Assembly: GCF_012911005.2 (NCBI RefSeq)
Contig: NZ_WTVS01000005.1
Coordinates: forward strand, 1-64,000
Direction: 5' to 3'
Length of the DNA stretch: 64,000 bases
DNA from: Aromatoleum toluolicum
GTDB taxonomy: Bacteria; Pseudomonadota; Gammaproteobacteria; Burkholderiales; Rhodocyclaceae
Numbering within the stretch: position 1 is the first letter of the stretch; every line of letters begins with the position of its first letter. Position numbers and translations under genes: made by a program. The notes under the pieces are model-generated. The model searched no databases. It was not told the origin of the DNA and was given only the letters and a program-made list of their open reading frames with translations. Below are positions 53,903-64,000 of this stretch, piece by piece.

Positions 53903-54658
53903 CTATTTCGACGCCCGCGCGTCCGCCACCCGATACACGTACAGCCGCGTCGCCCGCCTGTCGCCGACCTCCACGACCTCGTCCGGTTTACGGCCGGGAA
54001 TCGGAAAACTGTTGCTTACGACGAGCGCGCCGGGCGCGAGTTCCTGCTGCGCCTTGCTCCACACGCGTGCCATCGGCACCGGCGACAGGAAGGCATAGAC
54101 GACGTCGTAGGGGGCCCACGACTGCGCAAAGAAGTCACCGCGCCGCACGGCGACCCGGCCCGCCGTGCGGGCGAGCAGGCGGCTCAGCAGCCACGGCGCG
54201 GGTGCCGCTTCGACGCCCTCGAAGCGGCAATCCGGGCGCAGGCGCGCCAGCCCCCGCAGCAGCGACCCCGTGCCGCTGCCCAGGTCCAGCACGCGCACCG
54301 GCCGTCCCGCCGGCAACAGGGTTGCCACCGCGCCAATGGTTGCACGGTTCGACAGGTAGAGCGGAACCTGCGTGCGAAAGCTCGTCCAATACACGACGAG
54401 CAGCAGCGCAAACACGGCGAGATACCACGCCGGAGCGATGTCCGCCCGCCCGGCGACGACCAGCAGCGGCGCGAACACCGCATGGATCGCCAGCCACCAG
54501 CGCGCGCTGCGCATCGCCGCCGCCGCGGCCGTCGCGCACAGCGCCTGCATGCCGGCCAGCGGCCAGATGCCCGACGGCAGCCATCCGCCGCCCGCGAGCA
54601 GCAGGGCGCAGGCCCAGCCGGCAATCTGGGCGAACAGGGCTTTGAGTGCAGGCGGCAT
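53903..54658 (-). CDS. Membrane-anchored class I SAM-dependent methyltransferase
   Basis: A 251-residue protein with about three to four N-terminal hydrophobic helices (residues 5-85) and a small Rossmann methyltransferase domain (about 105-230). Motif I is VLDLGSGTGSLLRGLARL, followed by FEGVEAAPAPWLLS, motif II-like VAVRRGDFFAQSW and YDVVYAFLSPVPM. The substrate is unknown; the membrane part suggests a lipid or quinone-like molecule. It sits between the ParA-like and ferredoxin oxidoreductase genes, all reading leftwards. Confidence 0.8.
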   Translation of the reverse strand: MPPALKALFAQIAGWACALLLAGGGWLPSGIWPLAGMQALCATAAAAAMRSARWWLAIHAVFAPLLVVAGRADIAPAWYLAVFALLLVVYWTSFRTQVPLYLSNRATIGAVATLLPAGRPVRVLDLGSGTGSLLRGLARLRPDCRFEGVEAAPAPWLLSRLLARTAGRVAVRRGDFFAQSWAPYDVVYAFLSPVPMARVWSKAQQELAPGALVVSNSFPIPGRKPDEVVEVGDRRATRLYVYRVADARASK

Positions 54659-54714
54659 CCGGGAATGGGGAAGGGCAGGGGAGCGCGATCATACCGCGCC
54701 CCCGCGCCCCCGGG

Positions 54715-54738
54715 GCCTCCGAGCCTCCGAGCCTCCGA
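54715..54738. repeat. Short tandem repeat (GCCTCCGA x3)
   Basis: Three perfect 8-base units directly after the stop of the indolepyruvate ferredoxin oxidoreductase gene. Small and possibly variable between strains. Confidence 0.8.
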
Positions 54739-54742
54739 GCCG

Positions 54743-57700
54743 TCAGGCCGCCGCGGAGGCGCCCGCCTGCCCCGCGCCGACGGGCGCGCGCCAGGCGGCC
54801 AGCAGTTCGGCCCGCCGTGTCGCCGCCTCCTCCATGTTGCGTGCCTTGATGTGACCGTAGCCGCGGATCTGCTCGGGCAGTCTTGCGATCTCGACCGCCG
54901 CCGGCAGGCGCAGGAATGACAGCGTCTCCAGCAGCTCGAGCACGTCGCGTTCGTACTGCGCGATCAGCGCCCGCTCGGCGCGTCGCTCGGTGCTGTAGCC
55001 GAAGACGTCCCAGGCCGTGCCGCGCAGGCGCCGCAGCCGCGCGAGCCAGCGGAACGCCTTCAGCATGCGCGGGCCGTAGGCCTTCTTGCGCAGCTTCCCC
55101 GTGTTCGGATCCGGGCGCGCGAGCAGCGGCGGCGCGAGATGGAAGCGCACCTCGTAGTCCCCTTCGAAGCTCGCCTCGACGCGCTCCCAGAATGCCGGAT
55201 CGGTGTACAGTCGCGCGACCTCGTACTCGTCCTTGTACGCCAACAACTTGAAATAATTGCGCGCCACCGCGTCCGCGAGGCGCAGCGTCGCGCCGGTCCC
55301 GGCAATGCGAGTCTCCGCTTCCCTGACCCGTTCGACGAGACGGCGGTATCGCGCCGCGTATGCCGCGTCCTGGTATGCCGTCAGCGTCGCCTCGTGCAAT
55401 GCGATCAGCCCGTCCAGCGTTTCCGCGCGGATCGGGACGACCTTCGCGGGTTCCAGCACCCGCGCAATCGCGTCGGGCTCGACCGCTGCGCGCCGCCCCC
55501 ATTCGAAGGCTTTGGCATTCATCGCGACCGCCACCGCATTGAGCTCGATCGCCTGCAGCAGCGCCGCGCGCGTCACCGGCACCATGCCCCGCTGCCACGC
55601 ATAGCCGAGCAGGAAGGCGTTCGTCGCGATGGCGTCGCCCATCAGCGCCGTCGCCATCCGCTGCGCGTCGATGAAATCGGCCGCATGCAGTGCCGGCCCG
55701 TCACCGACCGCCTCGCGGATCGCGCGCTCCATGCGCCCGATCGGGAAGCTCCAGTCGGGATTGCGCGCGAACTCCGAGGTCGGCGTCTCCGCGGTATTCA
55801 CGATCGCCCGCGTACGCCCGGCCGCCATCTTCGCCAGTGCCTCGACGCTCGCCGTGACGACGAGATCGCCGCCGATCACCGCCTGCGCCTCGCCCGCCGC
55901 GATGCGCACCGCGTGCAGGTCCTCGGGGCGATCGGCGACGCGGATGTGGCTGAACACCGAGCCGCCCTTCTGCGCGAGCCCGGTCATGTCCAGCACCGTC
56001 ACGCCCTTGCCGTCGATGTGCGCGCCCATGCCGATCAGCGCGCCGATCGTCACCACCCCGGTCCCGCCCACACCGGTCACGAGGATGCCGAAGGGCGCGG
56101 TCGTCCCCGGCAGCTCCGGTTCGGGCAGCGTGGCGATCCACGCGTCGTCGGCCGCCTGCGCGCCGCCCTTGCGCAAACGCCCGCCCTCGATCGTGATGAA
56201 GCTCGGGCAGAAGCCCTTGAGGCACGAGAAATCCTTGTTGCATGCCGACTGGTCGATCTGGCGCTTGCGCCCGAAAGGCGTCTCGACGGGAACCACCGCC
56301 ATGCAGTTCGACTGCACGCCGCAATCGCCGCAGCCCTCGCACACCGCCTCGTTGATGAACACCCGCCGCGCCGGATCGGGGTAGGTGCCGCGCTTCCTGC
56401 GCCGGCGCTTCTCGGCCGCGCAGGTCTGGTCATAGATCAGCGCCGTGACGCCCGGCGACGCGCGCAGCTCGCGCTGCACCGCGTCCAGCTCGTCACGATG
56501 CCGCACCGGGACGTGCGGGATGTCCGACGGGCCGTAATGGCGATCGGTGCCGTCGGTCACGACGACGATGTTGCTCACGCCCTCGGCCTGCAGCTGGCGC
56601 ACGATCTTCGGCACCGTCAGCCCGCCGTCCAGCGGCTGCCCGCCCGTCATCGCCACCGCGTCGTTGAACAGGATCTTGTACGTGATGTTCACCCCAGCCG
56701 TGACCGCCTGGCGGATCGCCAGCAGGCCCGAGTGGAAGTACGTGCCGTCACCGAGGTTCGCGAATACATGCTGTTCGTGCGTGAACGGCGCCTGCCCGAC
56801 CCACGGCACGCCCTCGCCGCCCATCTGCGTGAAGGCGCCGGTGCGCCGTTCTGGCATCCACGTCGCCATGTAGTGACAGCCGATGCCGGCCACCGCCCGA
56901 CTGCCCTCCGGCACGTGCGTCGACGTGTTGTGCGGACAGCCGGGGCAGAAGGTCGGCACGCGGTCGATCGCGAAGAAGCGCTCCGACAGCGCCTTCTCTT
57001 TTTCCTGCAGGAAGGCGAGCCGCGTCTCGATGCGTGCCGACGTGAAGTAGCGCCCGACGCGGGATGCGATCACCCGTGCAATCATCGCCGGCGTCAGCTC
57101 TCCCGCCGCCGGCAGCAGCCATTCGCCGTGATCGACGCCCCCGCCTGCCTGCGGGATCATCGCCCACTCGCCCTTCTCGTCGAACTTCCCGACCACGCGC
57201 GGGCGGACATCCTCGCGCCAGTTGTACAGCTCTTCCTTCAACTGGTACTCCAGCAACTGGCGCTTCTCCTCGATCACGAGGATCTCGTCCAGCCCCTCCG
57301 CGAAGCGCCGCACCCCCTCGGCCTCCAGCGGCCACACCATGCCTACCTTGTACAGCCGGATGCCGATCTCGGCCGCGAGCGCCTCGTCGATGCCCAGGTC
57401 GTCGAGGGCCTGGCGCACGTCGAGATAGGACTTGCCGCAGGTGATGATCCCCAGTCGCGGTGCCGGCGAGTCGATCACGATGCGGTTGAGCCCGTTGGCG
57501 CGGCAGTACGCCAGCGCCGCGTACAGCTTGTAGTGCAGCAGGCGCTTCTCCTGCACCAGCGGCGGATCCGGCCAGCGGATGTTCAGCCCGTCGGGCGGCA
57601 GCGCGAAGTCGGTCGGGGTTACGACCTCCACGCGGCGTGGATCGACATCCACCGACGCCGAGGTCTCCACCGTGTCGGCGAGCGCCTTGAACGCCACCCA

Positions 57701-58315
57701 GCAGCCCGAATAGCGCGACAGCGCAAAGCCATGCACGCCGAAGTCGATGTACTCCTGCACGCCCGCCGGTGCCAGCACCGGCATCATCATGGCCTTGAAG
57801 AAATGATCCGTCTGGTGCGGCAAGGTCGAGGATTTCGCCGCGTGGTCGTCGCCCGCCACCACCAGTACGCCGCCATGCGGCGATGTCCCGGCCGCGTTCG
57901 CGTGGCGGAACACGTCGCCGCTGCGATCGACGCCCGGCCCCTTGCCGTACCACAGCGCGAATACGCCGTCGTACTTCGCCTGCGGTGAAAGATTGACCTG
58001 CTGCGAGCCCCACACCGCGGTGGCCGCGAGATCCTCGTTCACGCCCGGCTGGAACACGATGTCGTGGCTGGAGAGATGCGTGTGCGCCTTCCACAGCGTC
58101 TGGTCCAGCCCGCCCAGCGGGGAGCCGCGGTAGCCCGACACGAAGCCGGCGGTATTCAGCCCCGCCGCACGGTCGCGCTCCTTCTGGATCATCAGCAGGC
58201 GCACCAGCGCCTGATACCCGGTTAGATACACGCGCCCCGATGCCTGCGTGTACTTGTCCTCGAGGCTGACGTTCCTCACCGTCGATGCATCGCTGCGGGG
58301 ATCGGCTTCGGCCAT
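54743..58315 (-). CDS. Indolepyruvate ferredoxin oxidoreductase, fused alpha-gamma (2-oxoacid oxidoreductase)
   Basis: A 1190-residue enzyme that oxidatively decarboxylates aryl- or branched 2-oxoacids to acyl-CoA, reducing ferredoxin or another acceptor. Order: N-terminal pyruvate-ferredoxin-type pyrimidine domain (GFVSGYRGSPLGGLDQTL, about 45-250), TPP-binding domain (about 440-650, NLGDGTYFHSGLLAIRQAV), a cysteine-rich region (CEGCGDCGVQSNCMAV, about 690-720) for an Fe-S cluster, then the gamma domain (GILVTGVGGTGVVTIGALIGMGA, about 770-950) and a C-terminal extension of about 200 residues. Length matches the betaproteobacterial single-chain form. It likely serves phenylalanine, tyrosine or tryptophan breakdown. 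A FAD-linked dehydrogenase gene lies upstream on the same strand. Confidence 0.93.
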   Translation of the reverse strand: MAEADPRSDASTVRNVSLEDKYTQASGRVYLTGYQALVRLLMIQKERDRAAGLNTAGFVSGYRGSPLGGLDQTLWKAHTHLSSHDIVFQPGVNEDLAATAVWGSQQVNLSPQAKYDGVFALWYGKGPGVDRSGDVFRHANAAGTSPHGGVLVVAGDDHAAKSSTLPHQTDHFFKAMMMPVLAPAGVQEYIDFGVHGFALSRYSGCWVAFKALADTVETSASVDVDPRRVEVVTPTDFALPPDGLNIRWPDPPLVQEKRLLHYKLYAALAYCRANGLNRIVIDSPAPRLGIITCGKSYLDVRQALDDLGIDEALAAEIGIRLYKVGMVWPLEAEGVRRFAEGLDEILVIEEKRQLLEYQLKEELYNWREDVRPRVVGKFDEKGEWAMIPQAGGGVDHGEWLLPAAGELTPAMIARVIASRVGRYFTSARIETRLAFLQEKEKALSERFFAIDRVPTFCPGCPHNTSTHVPEGSRAVAGIGCHYMATWMPERRTGAFTQMGGEGVPWVGQAPFTHEQHVFANLGDGTYFHSGLLAIRQAVTAGVNITYKILFNDAVAMTGGQPLDGGLTVPKIVRQLQAEGVSNIVVVTDGTDRHYGPSDIPHVPVRHRDELDAVQRELRASPGVTALIYDQTCAAEKRRRRKRGTYPDPARRVFINEAVCEGCGDCGVQSNCMAVVPVETPFGRKRQIDQSACNKDFSCLKGFCPSFITIEGGRLRKGGAQAADDAWIATLPEPELPGTTAPFGILVTGVGGTGVVTIGALIGMGAHIDGKGVTVLDMTGLAQKGGSVFSHIRVADRPEDLHAVRIAAGEAQAVIGGDLVVTASVEALAKMAAGRTRAIVNTAETPTSEFARNPDWSFPIGRMERAIREAVGDGPALHAADFIDAQRMATALMGDAIATNAFLLGYAWQRGMVPVTRAALLQAIELNAVAVAMNAKAFEWGRRAAVEPDAIARVLEPAKVVPIRAETLDGLIALHEATLTAYQDAAYAARYRRLVERVREAETRIAGTGATLRLADAVARNYFKLLAYKDEYEVARLYTDPAFWERVEASFEGDYEVRFHLAPPLLARPDPNTGKLRKKAYGPRMLKAFRWLARLRRLRGTAWDVFGYSTERRAERALIAQYERDVLELLETLSFLRLPAAVEIARLPEQIRGYGHIKARNMEEAATRRAELLAAWRAPVGAGQAGASAAA

Positions 58316-58423
58316 GGCGACTCCTTGCGCAAGAACTGCGTTTCCGGAACACCGCGCGGACAGGTCGCCGCGAGCGGAGTCAGCCTAGCCCCTCGCGCCG
58401 GGCATCGCAATGGGGGGCGGCGT

Positions 58424-59830
58424 TCAGTCCGCGCGGACGACCTTGCCCGGATTCATCAGGTTGTGCGGATCCAGCGACAGCTTCAGCGCCCGCATCGCGT
58501 TTACGGCGGCGTCCCCGTGTTCGGCGACGAGAAAATCCTGCTTGCCGAAGCCGATCCCGTGTTCGCCCGTGCAGGTCCCGTCCATTGCCAGTGCCCGCTC
58601 GACGATCCTGCGATTGAGCGCCTCTGCGCGTGCGATCTCGTCGGGGCTTTCCGGATCGACCAGGATCACCGTATGGAAGTTGCCGTCGCCGACGTGGCCG
58701 ACGATGGGCGCGATGAATCCGCTCGCCGCGATGTCCTCGCGCGCCCCGGCGATGCAGTCCGCGAGGCGTGAGATCGGCACGCACACGTCGGTGGTGACGC
58801 CGCGGCAGCCCGGCCGCAGGTTGATCGACGCGAAATACACGTCATGGCGCGCTGCCCACAGCCGGCTGCGGTCCTCCGGGTGCGTCGCCCATTCGAAGCC
58901 CTCGCCGCCGTTCTCGCGCGCGATCTCCTGCACGGTCTGCGCCTGTTCCTCCACGCCCGCCGCCGAGCCGTGGAACTCGAAGAACAGCATCGGCGCCTCG
59001 CGCAGGCTCGTCTTGCTGTAGCGGTTGATCGCCTGCACGGTCAGCGTGTCCAGCAACTCGATGCGCGCCACCGGCACGCCGAGCTGGATCGTCTGGATCA
59101 CGGTGCGCACCGCGTCGTCGACGTCCGGGAAGGCGCACACCGCTGCGGACACCGCCTCCGGCAGCGGGTGAAGCCGCACCGTCAGTTCCGTGATAAGCCC
59201 CAGCGTGCCTTCCGAGCCGACCATCAGCGCGGTGAGATCGTAGCCCGCCGAGGACTTGCGCGCCCGTCCGCCGGTGCGGATCACGCGCCCGTCCGCGAGC
59301 ACCACCTCGAGCGCCATCACGTTGTCGCGCATCGTCCCGTAGCGCACCGCATTCGTCCCCGAGGCGCGCGTCGAAGCCATCCCCCCGAGGCTCGCATCGG
59401 CGCCCGGATCGACCGGAAAGAACAGTCCCGTGCCGTGCAGCGCTGCGTTGAGCTGCTTGCGCGTGATGCCCGGCTGGATCACCGCATCCATGTCGTCGCC
59501 GTGGACCGCGAGCACCCGGTTCATTTGCGAGAAGTCCACGCTCAGGCCGCCATGCAGCGCGAGCACATGCCCCTCCAGCGAACTGCCGACCCCGAAGGGC
59601 ACAATGGGGACGCCATGCGCATGGCACGCGCGCGCGATCTCCGCCACCTCGGCGGTCGTGTGCGGCCATACGACTGCGTCCGGCAGCATGTCCGGGAAGT
59701 GCGATTCATCGTGCCCGTGATGCGCACGCACGGCCTCCGCCGTCGAAAAGCGTTCGCCGAAGCGGGCACGCAGCGCATCGATAAAGGCAGCGGGAAGCGG
59801 CACGCGCGAGCCGGGGGCTGGGACCGTCAT
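58424..59830 (-). CDS. FAD-linked 2-hydroxyacid dehydrogenase (GlcD/D-lactate dehydrogenase type)
   Basis: A 468-residue flavoenzyme oxidising a D-2-hydroxyacid (lactate, glycolate or 2-hydroxyglutarate type) to the 2-oxoacid. PCMH-type FAD domain at about 50-225 (IVPFGVGSSLEGHVLALHGGLSVD, DPGADASLGGMASTRASGTNAVRYG, SEGTLGLITELTVRL) and the FAD-linked oxidase C-terminal domain with IVGHVGDGNFHTVIL and CTGEHGIGFGKQDF, which hold the metal-binding and active-site residues. It lies 109 bases upstream of the 2-oxoacid ferredoxin oxidoreductase gene on the same strand, suggesting that its 2-oxoacid product feeds that enzyme. Start MTVPAPGSR preferred over a longer frame overlapping the tRNA promoter. 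Confidence 0.9.
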   Translation of the reverse strand: MTVPAPGSRVPLPAAFIDALRARFGERFSTAEAVRAHHGHDESHFPDMLPDAVVWPHTTAEVAEIARACHAHGVPIVPFGVGSSLEGHVLALHGGLSVDFSQMNRVLAVHGDDMDAVIQPGITRKQLNAALHGTGLFFPVDPGADASLGGMASTRASGTNAVRYGTMRDNVMALEVVLADGRVIRTGGRARKSSAGYDLTALMVGSEGTLGLITELTVRLHPLPEAVSAAVCAFPDVDDAVRTVIQTIQLGVPVARIELLDTLTVQAINRYSKTSLREAPMLFFEFHGSAAGVEEQAQTVQEIARENGGEGFEWATHPEDRSRLWAARHDVYFASINLRPGCRGVTTDVCVPISRLADCIAGAREDIAASGFIAPIVGHVGDGNFHTVILVDPESPDEIARAEALNRRIVERALAMDGTCTGEHGIGFGKQDFLVAEHGDAAVNAMRALKLSLDPHNLMNPGKVVRAD

Positions 59831-59958
59831 TGCATCGACTCCGTGAGAAATCGCGCCATCTTCGCCCATTTCCATCCCGCCGACACGCCGCGCCGCCGCA
59901 TGGCCGCCCGTGCCAAAGTGCGGAAAATTCGCCCTTCTGAAAAAAGTTAAACTGGTGT

Positions 59959-59987
59959 TTGACACGCGCGAAATGATCCCCTATAGT
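59959..59987 (+). promoter_or_regulatory. Strong sigma-70 promoter of the tRNA-tuf operon
   Basis: TTGACA at 59959-59964, exactly 17 bases, TATAGT at 59982-59987, then a GC-rich discriminator (GCGCGTCTCCC) typical of stringently controlled stable-RNA promoters. tRNA-Tyr begins 16 bases after the -10 box. Confidence 0.9.
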
Positions 59988-60002
59988 GCGCGTCTCCCGA
60001 TT

Positions 60003-60088
<86 letters not shown>

Positions 60089-60151
60089 GTTTCTGCGACC
60101 GGCTCGATTTTCGAGGGGGTCAGGGTGTAAAGCGTTTCGTCTGCGTTGTAT

Positions 60152-60225
60152 GCGGGTGTAGCTCAATGGTAGAGCAGAAGCCTTCCAAGCTTATGACGAG
60201 GGTTCGATTCCCTTCACCCGCTCCA
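60152..60225 (+). tRNA. tRNA-Gly (anticodon TCC)
   Basis: A 74-base tRNA with GCGGGTG acceptor paired to CACCCGC, anticodon loop CTTCCAA, T loop GTTCGATTC and encoded CCA. Confidence 0.97.
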
Positions 60226-60252
60226 GGCTTGGCGCGCTTAGGTTTTTACGGA

Positions 60253-60327
<75 letters not shown>

Positions 60328-60395
60328 CGGTTTTTCGTGTTGTTGTGGTCGATCTGTTCGGTCCGGTTTTCTGAATCTGTCAAAGAGGTACTGGC

Positions 60396-61586
<1,191 letters not shown>

Positions 61587-61619
61587 TTGCGGCTGAAAAC
61601 CGAAGCAATTGCCTGATCG

Positions 61620-61646
61620 AAGGCGCCTCGCAAGCCGGGGCGCCTT
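61620..61646 (+). terminator. Hairpin after tuf, weak terminator candidate
   Basis: AAGGCGCC, 11-base loop, GGCGCCTT. The U-tract is poor (GTAGTCTCT), so it may be a processing or partial-termination element between tuf and tRNA-Trp. Confidence 0.45.
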
Positions 61647-61660
61647 GTAGTCTCTGCTGC

Positions 61661-61736
61661 AGGGGTATAGCTCAATTGGCAGAGCGTCGGTCTCCAAAAC
61701 CGAAGGTTGGGGGTTCGATTCCCTCTGCCCCTGCCA
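61661..61736 (+). tRNA. tRNA-Trp (anticodon CCA)
   Basis: A 76-base tRNA with AGGGGTA acceptor paired to TGCCCCT (one G.T pair), anticodon loop CTCCAAA, T loop GTTCGATTC and encoded CCA. It sits before secE as in many proteobacteria. Confidence 0.97.
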
Positions 61737-61762
61737 CTCAATTCCGGGTTTTTAATATCTAG

Positions 61763-62110
61763 ATGGCCGATAAGTTCAAGTTCGCGCTGGCTCTCGCCCT
61801 GCTTGCAGCCGGCGTAGTCGGCTTCTACCAGCTTTCCGAGCAAGCGCTGGTGTTGCGCGTGCTGTCGGTGGTCGCCGGTGTTGCGGCTGGCGTCGCGGTC
61901 GCGTGGCAATCCGAGCCGGGCCGCCGTTTCGTCGAGTTCGCGCGCGAAGCGATCACCGAGGCGAAGAAGGTCGTGTGGCCTTCGCGCAAGGAAACGATGC
62001 AGACGACCGGAATGGTGTTCGCCTTCGCCGTGGTGATGGCGGTTTTTCTGTGGTTGACCGACAAGAGCCTCGAGTGGGTTCTCTACGACCTCATCTTGGG
62101 CTGGAAGTGA
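61763..62110 (+). CDS. secE: Preprotein translocase subunit SecE
   Basis: A 115-residue membrane protein of the SecYEG channel. Two N-terminal helices ([33 protein letters not shown]) precede the conserved amphipathic segment [23 protein letters not shown] and the essential last helix, as in the three-helix E. coli SecE. It follows tRNA-Trp by 26 bases and precedes nusG by two bases, so both are co-transcribed. Confidence 0.95.
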   Translation: MADKFKFALALALLAAGVVGFYQLSEQALVLRVLSVVAGVAAGVAVAWQSEPGRRFVEFAREAITEAKKVVWPSRKETMQTTGMVFAFAVVMAVFLWLTDKSLEWVLYDLILGWK

Positions 62111-62112
62111 TC

Positions 62113-62646
62113 ATGACGAAGCGCTGGTACGTGGTGCATGCCTATTCGGGGTTCGAGAAGTCCGTCCAACGCGCGCTCGTCGAGCGCATCGCGCGCGCGG
62201 GAATGCAGGATTCCTTCGGGCAGATCCTCGTGCCCGTCGAAGAAGTCATCGAGATGAAGAGCGGCCAGAAGAGCATTTCCGAACGGAAGTTCTTCCCTGG
62301 TTACGTGCTCGTCGAGATGGACATGAATGACGAGAGCTGGCATCTGGTCAAGTCCACGCCCAAGGTCACCGGCTTTGTCGGCGGTACCGCCAACAAGCCC
62401 ACCCCGATTTCCGAGAAGGAAGTCGAGAAGATCATGCAGCAGATGCAGGAGGGTGTCGAAAAGCCGCGCCCGAAGGTGCTGTGGGAGATGGGCGAGGTCG
62501 TGCGCGTCAAGGAAGGTCCGTTTACCGACTTCCACGGCTCCGTGGAAGACGTCAATTACGACAAGAGCAAGCTGCGCGTGATGGTCACGATCTTCGGGCG
62601 TGCCACGCCGGTCGAACTGGATTTCAGTCAGGTCGAAAAGACCTGA
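62113..62646 (+). CDS. nusG: Transcription termination/antitermination factor NusG
   Basis: A 177-residue protein with NGN domain ([51 protein letters not shown]) and C-terminal KOW domain ([48 protein letters not shown]). It binds RNA polymerase and couples it to Rho or the ribosome. Starts two bases after the secE stop. Confidence 0.97.
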   Translation: MTKRWYVVHAYSGFEKSVQRALVERIARAGMQDSFGQILVPVEEVIEMKSGQKSISERKFFPGYVLVEMDMNDESWHLVKSTPKVTGFVGGTANKPTPISEKEVEKIMQQMQEGVEKPRPKVLWEMGEVVRVKEGPFTDFHGSVEDVNYDKSKLRVMVTIFGRATPVELDFSQVEKT

Positions 62647-62701
62647 TGCAGGCGGGCCGTATGGCCCGGACATGCCCGCCTCGCGCGGGCACAAGCGAGG
62701 A

Positions 62702-62721
62702 GCGCCGGCCGATGCCGGCGC
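62702..62721 (+). other. Hairpin in the L11 operon leader
   Basis: GCGCCGGC, loop CGAT, GCCGGCGC followed by GTTTGTACT, 29 bases before rplK. It may be a weak terminator after nusG, or part of the leader through which ribosomal protein L1 represses rplKA. Confidence 0.45.
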
Positions 62722-62750
62722 GTTTGTACTCATAACAGGAGCTAGCCGCG

Positions 62751-63182
62751 ATGGCGAAGAAAATCATCGGCTATATCAAGCTGCAAGTGCCAGCTGGTAA
62801 AGCCAACCCCAGTCCCCCGATCGGCCCCGCGCTTGGTCAGCGTGGTCTGAACATCATGGAATTCTGCAAGGCGTTCAACGCCAAGACCCAGGGCATGGAG
62901 CCCGGTCTGCCGATTCCGGTGGTGATCACGGCGTTTGCCGACAAGAGCTTCACCTTCATCATGAAGACCCCGCCCGCGACGGTCCTCATCAAGAAGGCGG
63001 CCGGCATCAAGTCGGGTTCGGCCAAGCCGCACACCGACAAGGTCGGTTCGATTACGCGTGCTCAGGTCGAAGAAATCGCCAAGGCCAAGATGCCTGACCT
63101 GACCGCCTCGAACATGGACGCCGCCGTGCGTACCATCGCCGGTTCCGCGCGCAGCATGGGCATCACGGTGGAGGGTCTCTGA
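62751..63182 (+). CDS. rplK: 50S ribosomal protein L11
   Basis: A 143-residue protein of the GTPase-associated centre. N-terminal [43 protein letters not shown] and C-terminal rRNA-binding domain ([30 protein letters not shown]) are standard. SD AGGAGCT precedes the ATG. Confidence 0.98.
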   Translation: MAKKIIGYIKLQVPAGKANPSPPIGPALGQRGLNIMEFCKAFNAKTQGMEPGLPIPVVITAFADKSFTFIMKTPPATVLIKKAAGIKSGSAKPHTDKVGSITRAQVEEIAKAKMPDLTASNMDAAVRTIAGSARSMGITVEGL

Positions 63183-63184
63183 TC

Positions 63185-63883
63185 ATGGCGAAGCTTTCGA
63201 AACGAGTTCAGGCGCTGCGCGCCAAGGTTGACAGCAATCGCGTCTACACCGTCGCCGAGGCGCTCGCCTTGGTGAAGGAGTGCGCGACCGCCAAGTTCGA
63301 CGAATCGGTCGATATCGCCGTTAATCTCGGCGTCGATGCACGCAAGTCCGACCAGGTCGTGCGCGGCTCCGTCGTGCTGCCGGCCGGAACCGGCAAGACC
63401 GTGCGCGTGGCCGTGTTCGCCCAGGGCGACAAGGCCGAAGCCGCCCGCGCCGCCGGCGCCGATGTCGTCGGTTTCGATGACCTCGCCGAGCAGGTCAAGG
63501 CTGGCAACATCGACTTCGACCTCTGCATCGCCACGCCGGACGCCATGCGCGTCGTCGGTCAGCTGGGCCAGATCCTCGGTCCGCGCGGCCTGATGCCGAA
63601 CCCGAAGGTCGGTACCGTGACCATGGATGTCACCACCGCCGTCAAGAACGCCAAGGCCGGTCAGGTCCAGTACCGCACCGACAAGGCCGGCATCGTGCAT
63701 GCCACGATCGGCCGCGCCTCGTTCTCGGTCGAGGCGCTGCAGCAGAACCTCGGCGCGCTCGTCGAAGCGCTGCAGAAGGCGAAGCCCGCCGCCTCGAAGG
63801 GCGTGTACCTTCGCCGCGTCGCCGTGTCGAGCACTATGGGTGCCGGCGTGCGCGTCGAGCCGTCGAGCATCAACGCAGCCTGA
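63185..63883 (+). CDS. rplA: 50S ribosomal protein L1
   Basis: A 232-residue protein of the L1 stalk, which helps release E-site tRNA and represses its own operon in many bacteria. Family segments [33 protein letters not shown] and [15 protein letters not shown] are present. Starts two bases after the rplK stop. Confidence 0.98.
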   Translation: MAKLSKRVQALRAKVDSNRVYTVAEALALVKECATAKFDESVDIAVNLGVDARKSDQVVRGSVVLPAGTGKTVRVAVFAQGDKAEAARAAGADVVGFDDLAEQVKAGNIDFDLCIATPDAMRVVGQLGQILGPRGLMPNPKVGTVTMDVTTAVKNAKAGQVQYRTDKAGIVHATIGRASFSVEALQQNLGALVEALQKAKPAASKGVYLRRVAVSSTMGAGVRVEPSSINAA

Positions 63884-63899
63884 ACAGGCTGTAAATAGA

Positions 63900-64000
63900 A
63901 CTTTGGGACGCTCCGCGCGCAAGTGCGGAGCGGATCGTCAAAGACCGCAGGTGTGGTCGCCCCGGCGACTGCTTAAGCATCCTCGGATGGCCTGCGCAGA
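63900..64000 (+). ncRNA. L10 leader (rplJL operon leader), truncated by the window
   Basis: The region after rplA ends in GGATGGCCTGCGCAGA, which matches the conserved 3' part of ribosomal protein L10 leaders (CCTGCGTAGA...), with upstream stem elements such as CGCTCCGCGCGCAAGTGCGGAGCG (63909-63932). In such leaders the L10-L12 complex binds to repress rplJ-rplL. Genes rplJ, rplL and rpoB should follow beyond the edge. Confidence 0.6.

Noticed and set aside
55139-57988. 949-aa frame antisense to the indolepyruvate ferredoxin oxidoreductase
   Set aside because: Shadow frame dominated by Arg/His/Ala/Asp; the sense gene has clear TPP, Fe-S and gamma domains.

Overview
The window reads as the chromosome of a high-GC betaproteobacterium, most likely Rhodocyclales (Thauera/Azoarcus/Aromatoleum type). 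This is inferred from the strong GC3 bias, the tRNA-Tyr-Gly-Thr/tuf/tRNA-Trp/secE/nusG/rplKA order, a PhaM-type PHA granule protein and many acyl-CoA enzymes. No rRNA, CRISPR array, phage or intact insertion sequence was seen.

Layout. (1) 1-8.5 kb: propionyl-CoA to succinyl-CoA module: divergent GntR regulator, methylmalonyl-CoA mutase, MeaB chaperone and propionyl-CoA carboxylase beta and alpha, interrupted by two families of palindromic repeats. (2) 8.5-9.9 kb: GbsR/MarR-like regulator, small membrane protein and a hybrid pseudogene (SDR start joined to a DUF2269 end). (3) 10-14.3 kb: asparaginase, M48 protease, small lipoprotein, HtrA-type protease, YpfJ-type metallopeptidase. (4) 14.3-20.8 kb: VOC protein (probable methylmalonyl-CoA epimerase relative), CorA-like membrane protein, hybrid kinase/OmpR regulator, AraC regulator. 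(5) 20.9-24.2 kb: fused isobutyryl-CoA mutase IcmF. (6) 24.4-28.4 kb: glutamate dehydrogenase, GAF/GGDEF/EAL protein, DedA protein. (7) 28.7-37.4 kb: NarL-type two-component system followed by a monoheme cytochrome, an MtrA/MtoA-type decaheme cytochrome, an MtrB/PioB-type outer-membrane porin and a nine-heme cytochrome fused to a six-helix cytochrome b domain (CbcL-like). Together these make a plausible transenvelope electron conduit. (8) 37.7-48.6 kb: acyl-CoA ligase, complete Liv-type ABC importer, second AMP-ligase-like protein, CoA-transferase, AEC carrier. (9) 48.7-59.8 kb: PhaM, periplasmic-binding protein/hybrid kinase/response regulator unit, ParA-like ATPase, methyltransferase, fused indolepyruvate ferredoxin oxidoreductase, FAD-linked 2-hydroxyacid dehydrogenase. 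(10) 60-64 kb: translation/transcription genes ending in the L10 leader.

Regulatory signals stand out. A 14-bp AT-rich sequence is shared by the GntR/mutase intergenic region and the VOC promoter 14 kb away, which suggests one propionate/methylmalonyl regulon. A 24-bp related operator lies before both the GbsR-like gene and the membrane protein gene. A perfect TAGGAA-TT-TTCCTA palindrome lies before the electron-transfer genes, just downstream of their likely regulator.

The most noteworthy system is the electron conduit at 28.7-37.4 kb. Its parts belong to known families; the combination (MtoAB-like pair plus CbcL-like quinone module, no recognisable extracellular cytochrome, dedicated two-component system) deserves attention. 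All function calls come from reading the sequence and were not checked by database search.
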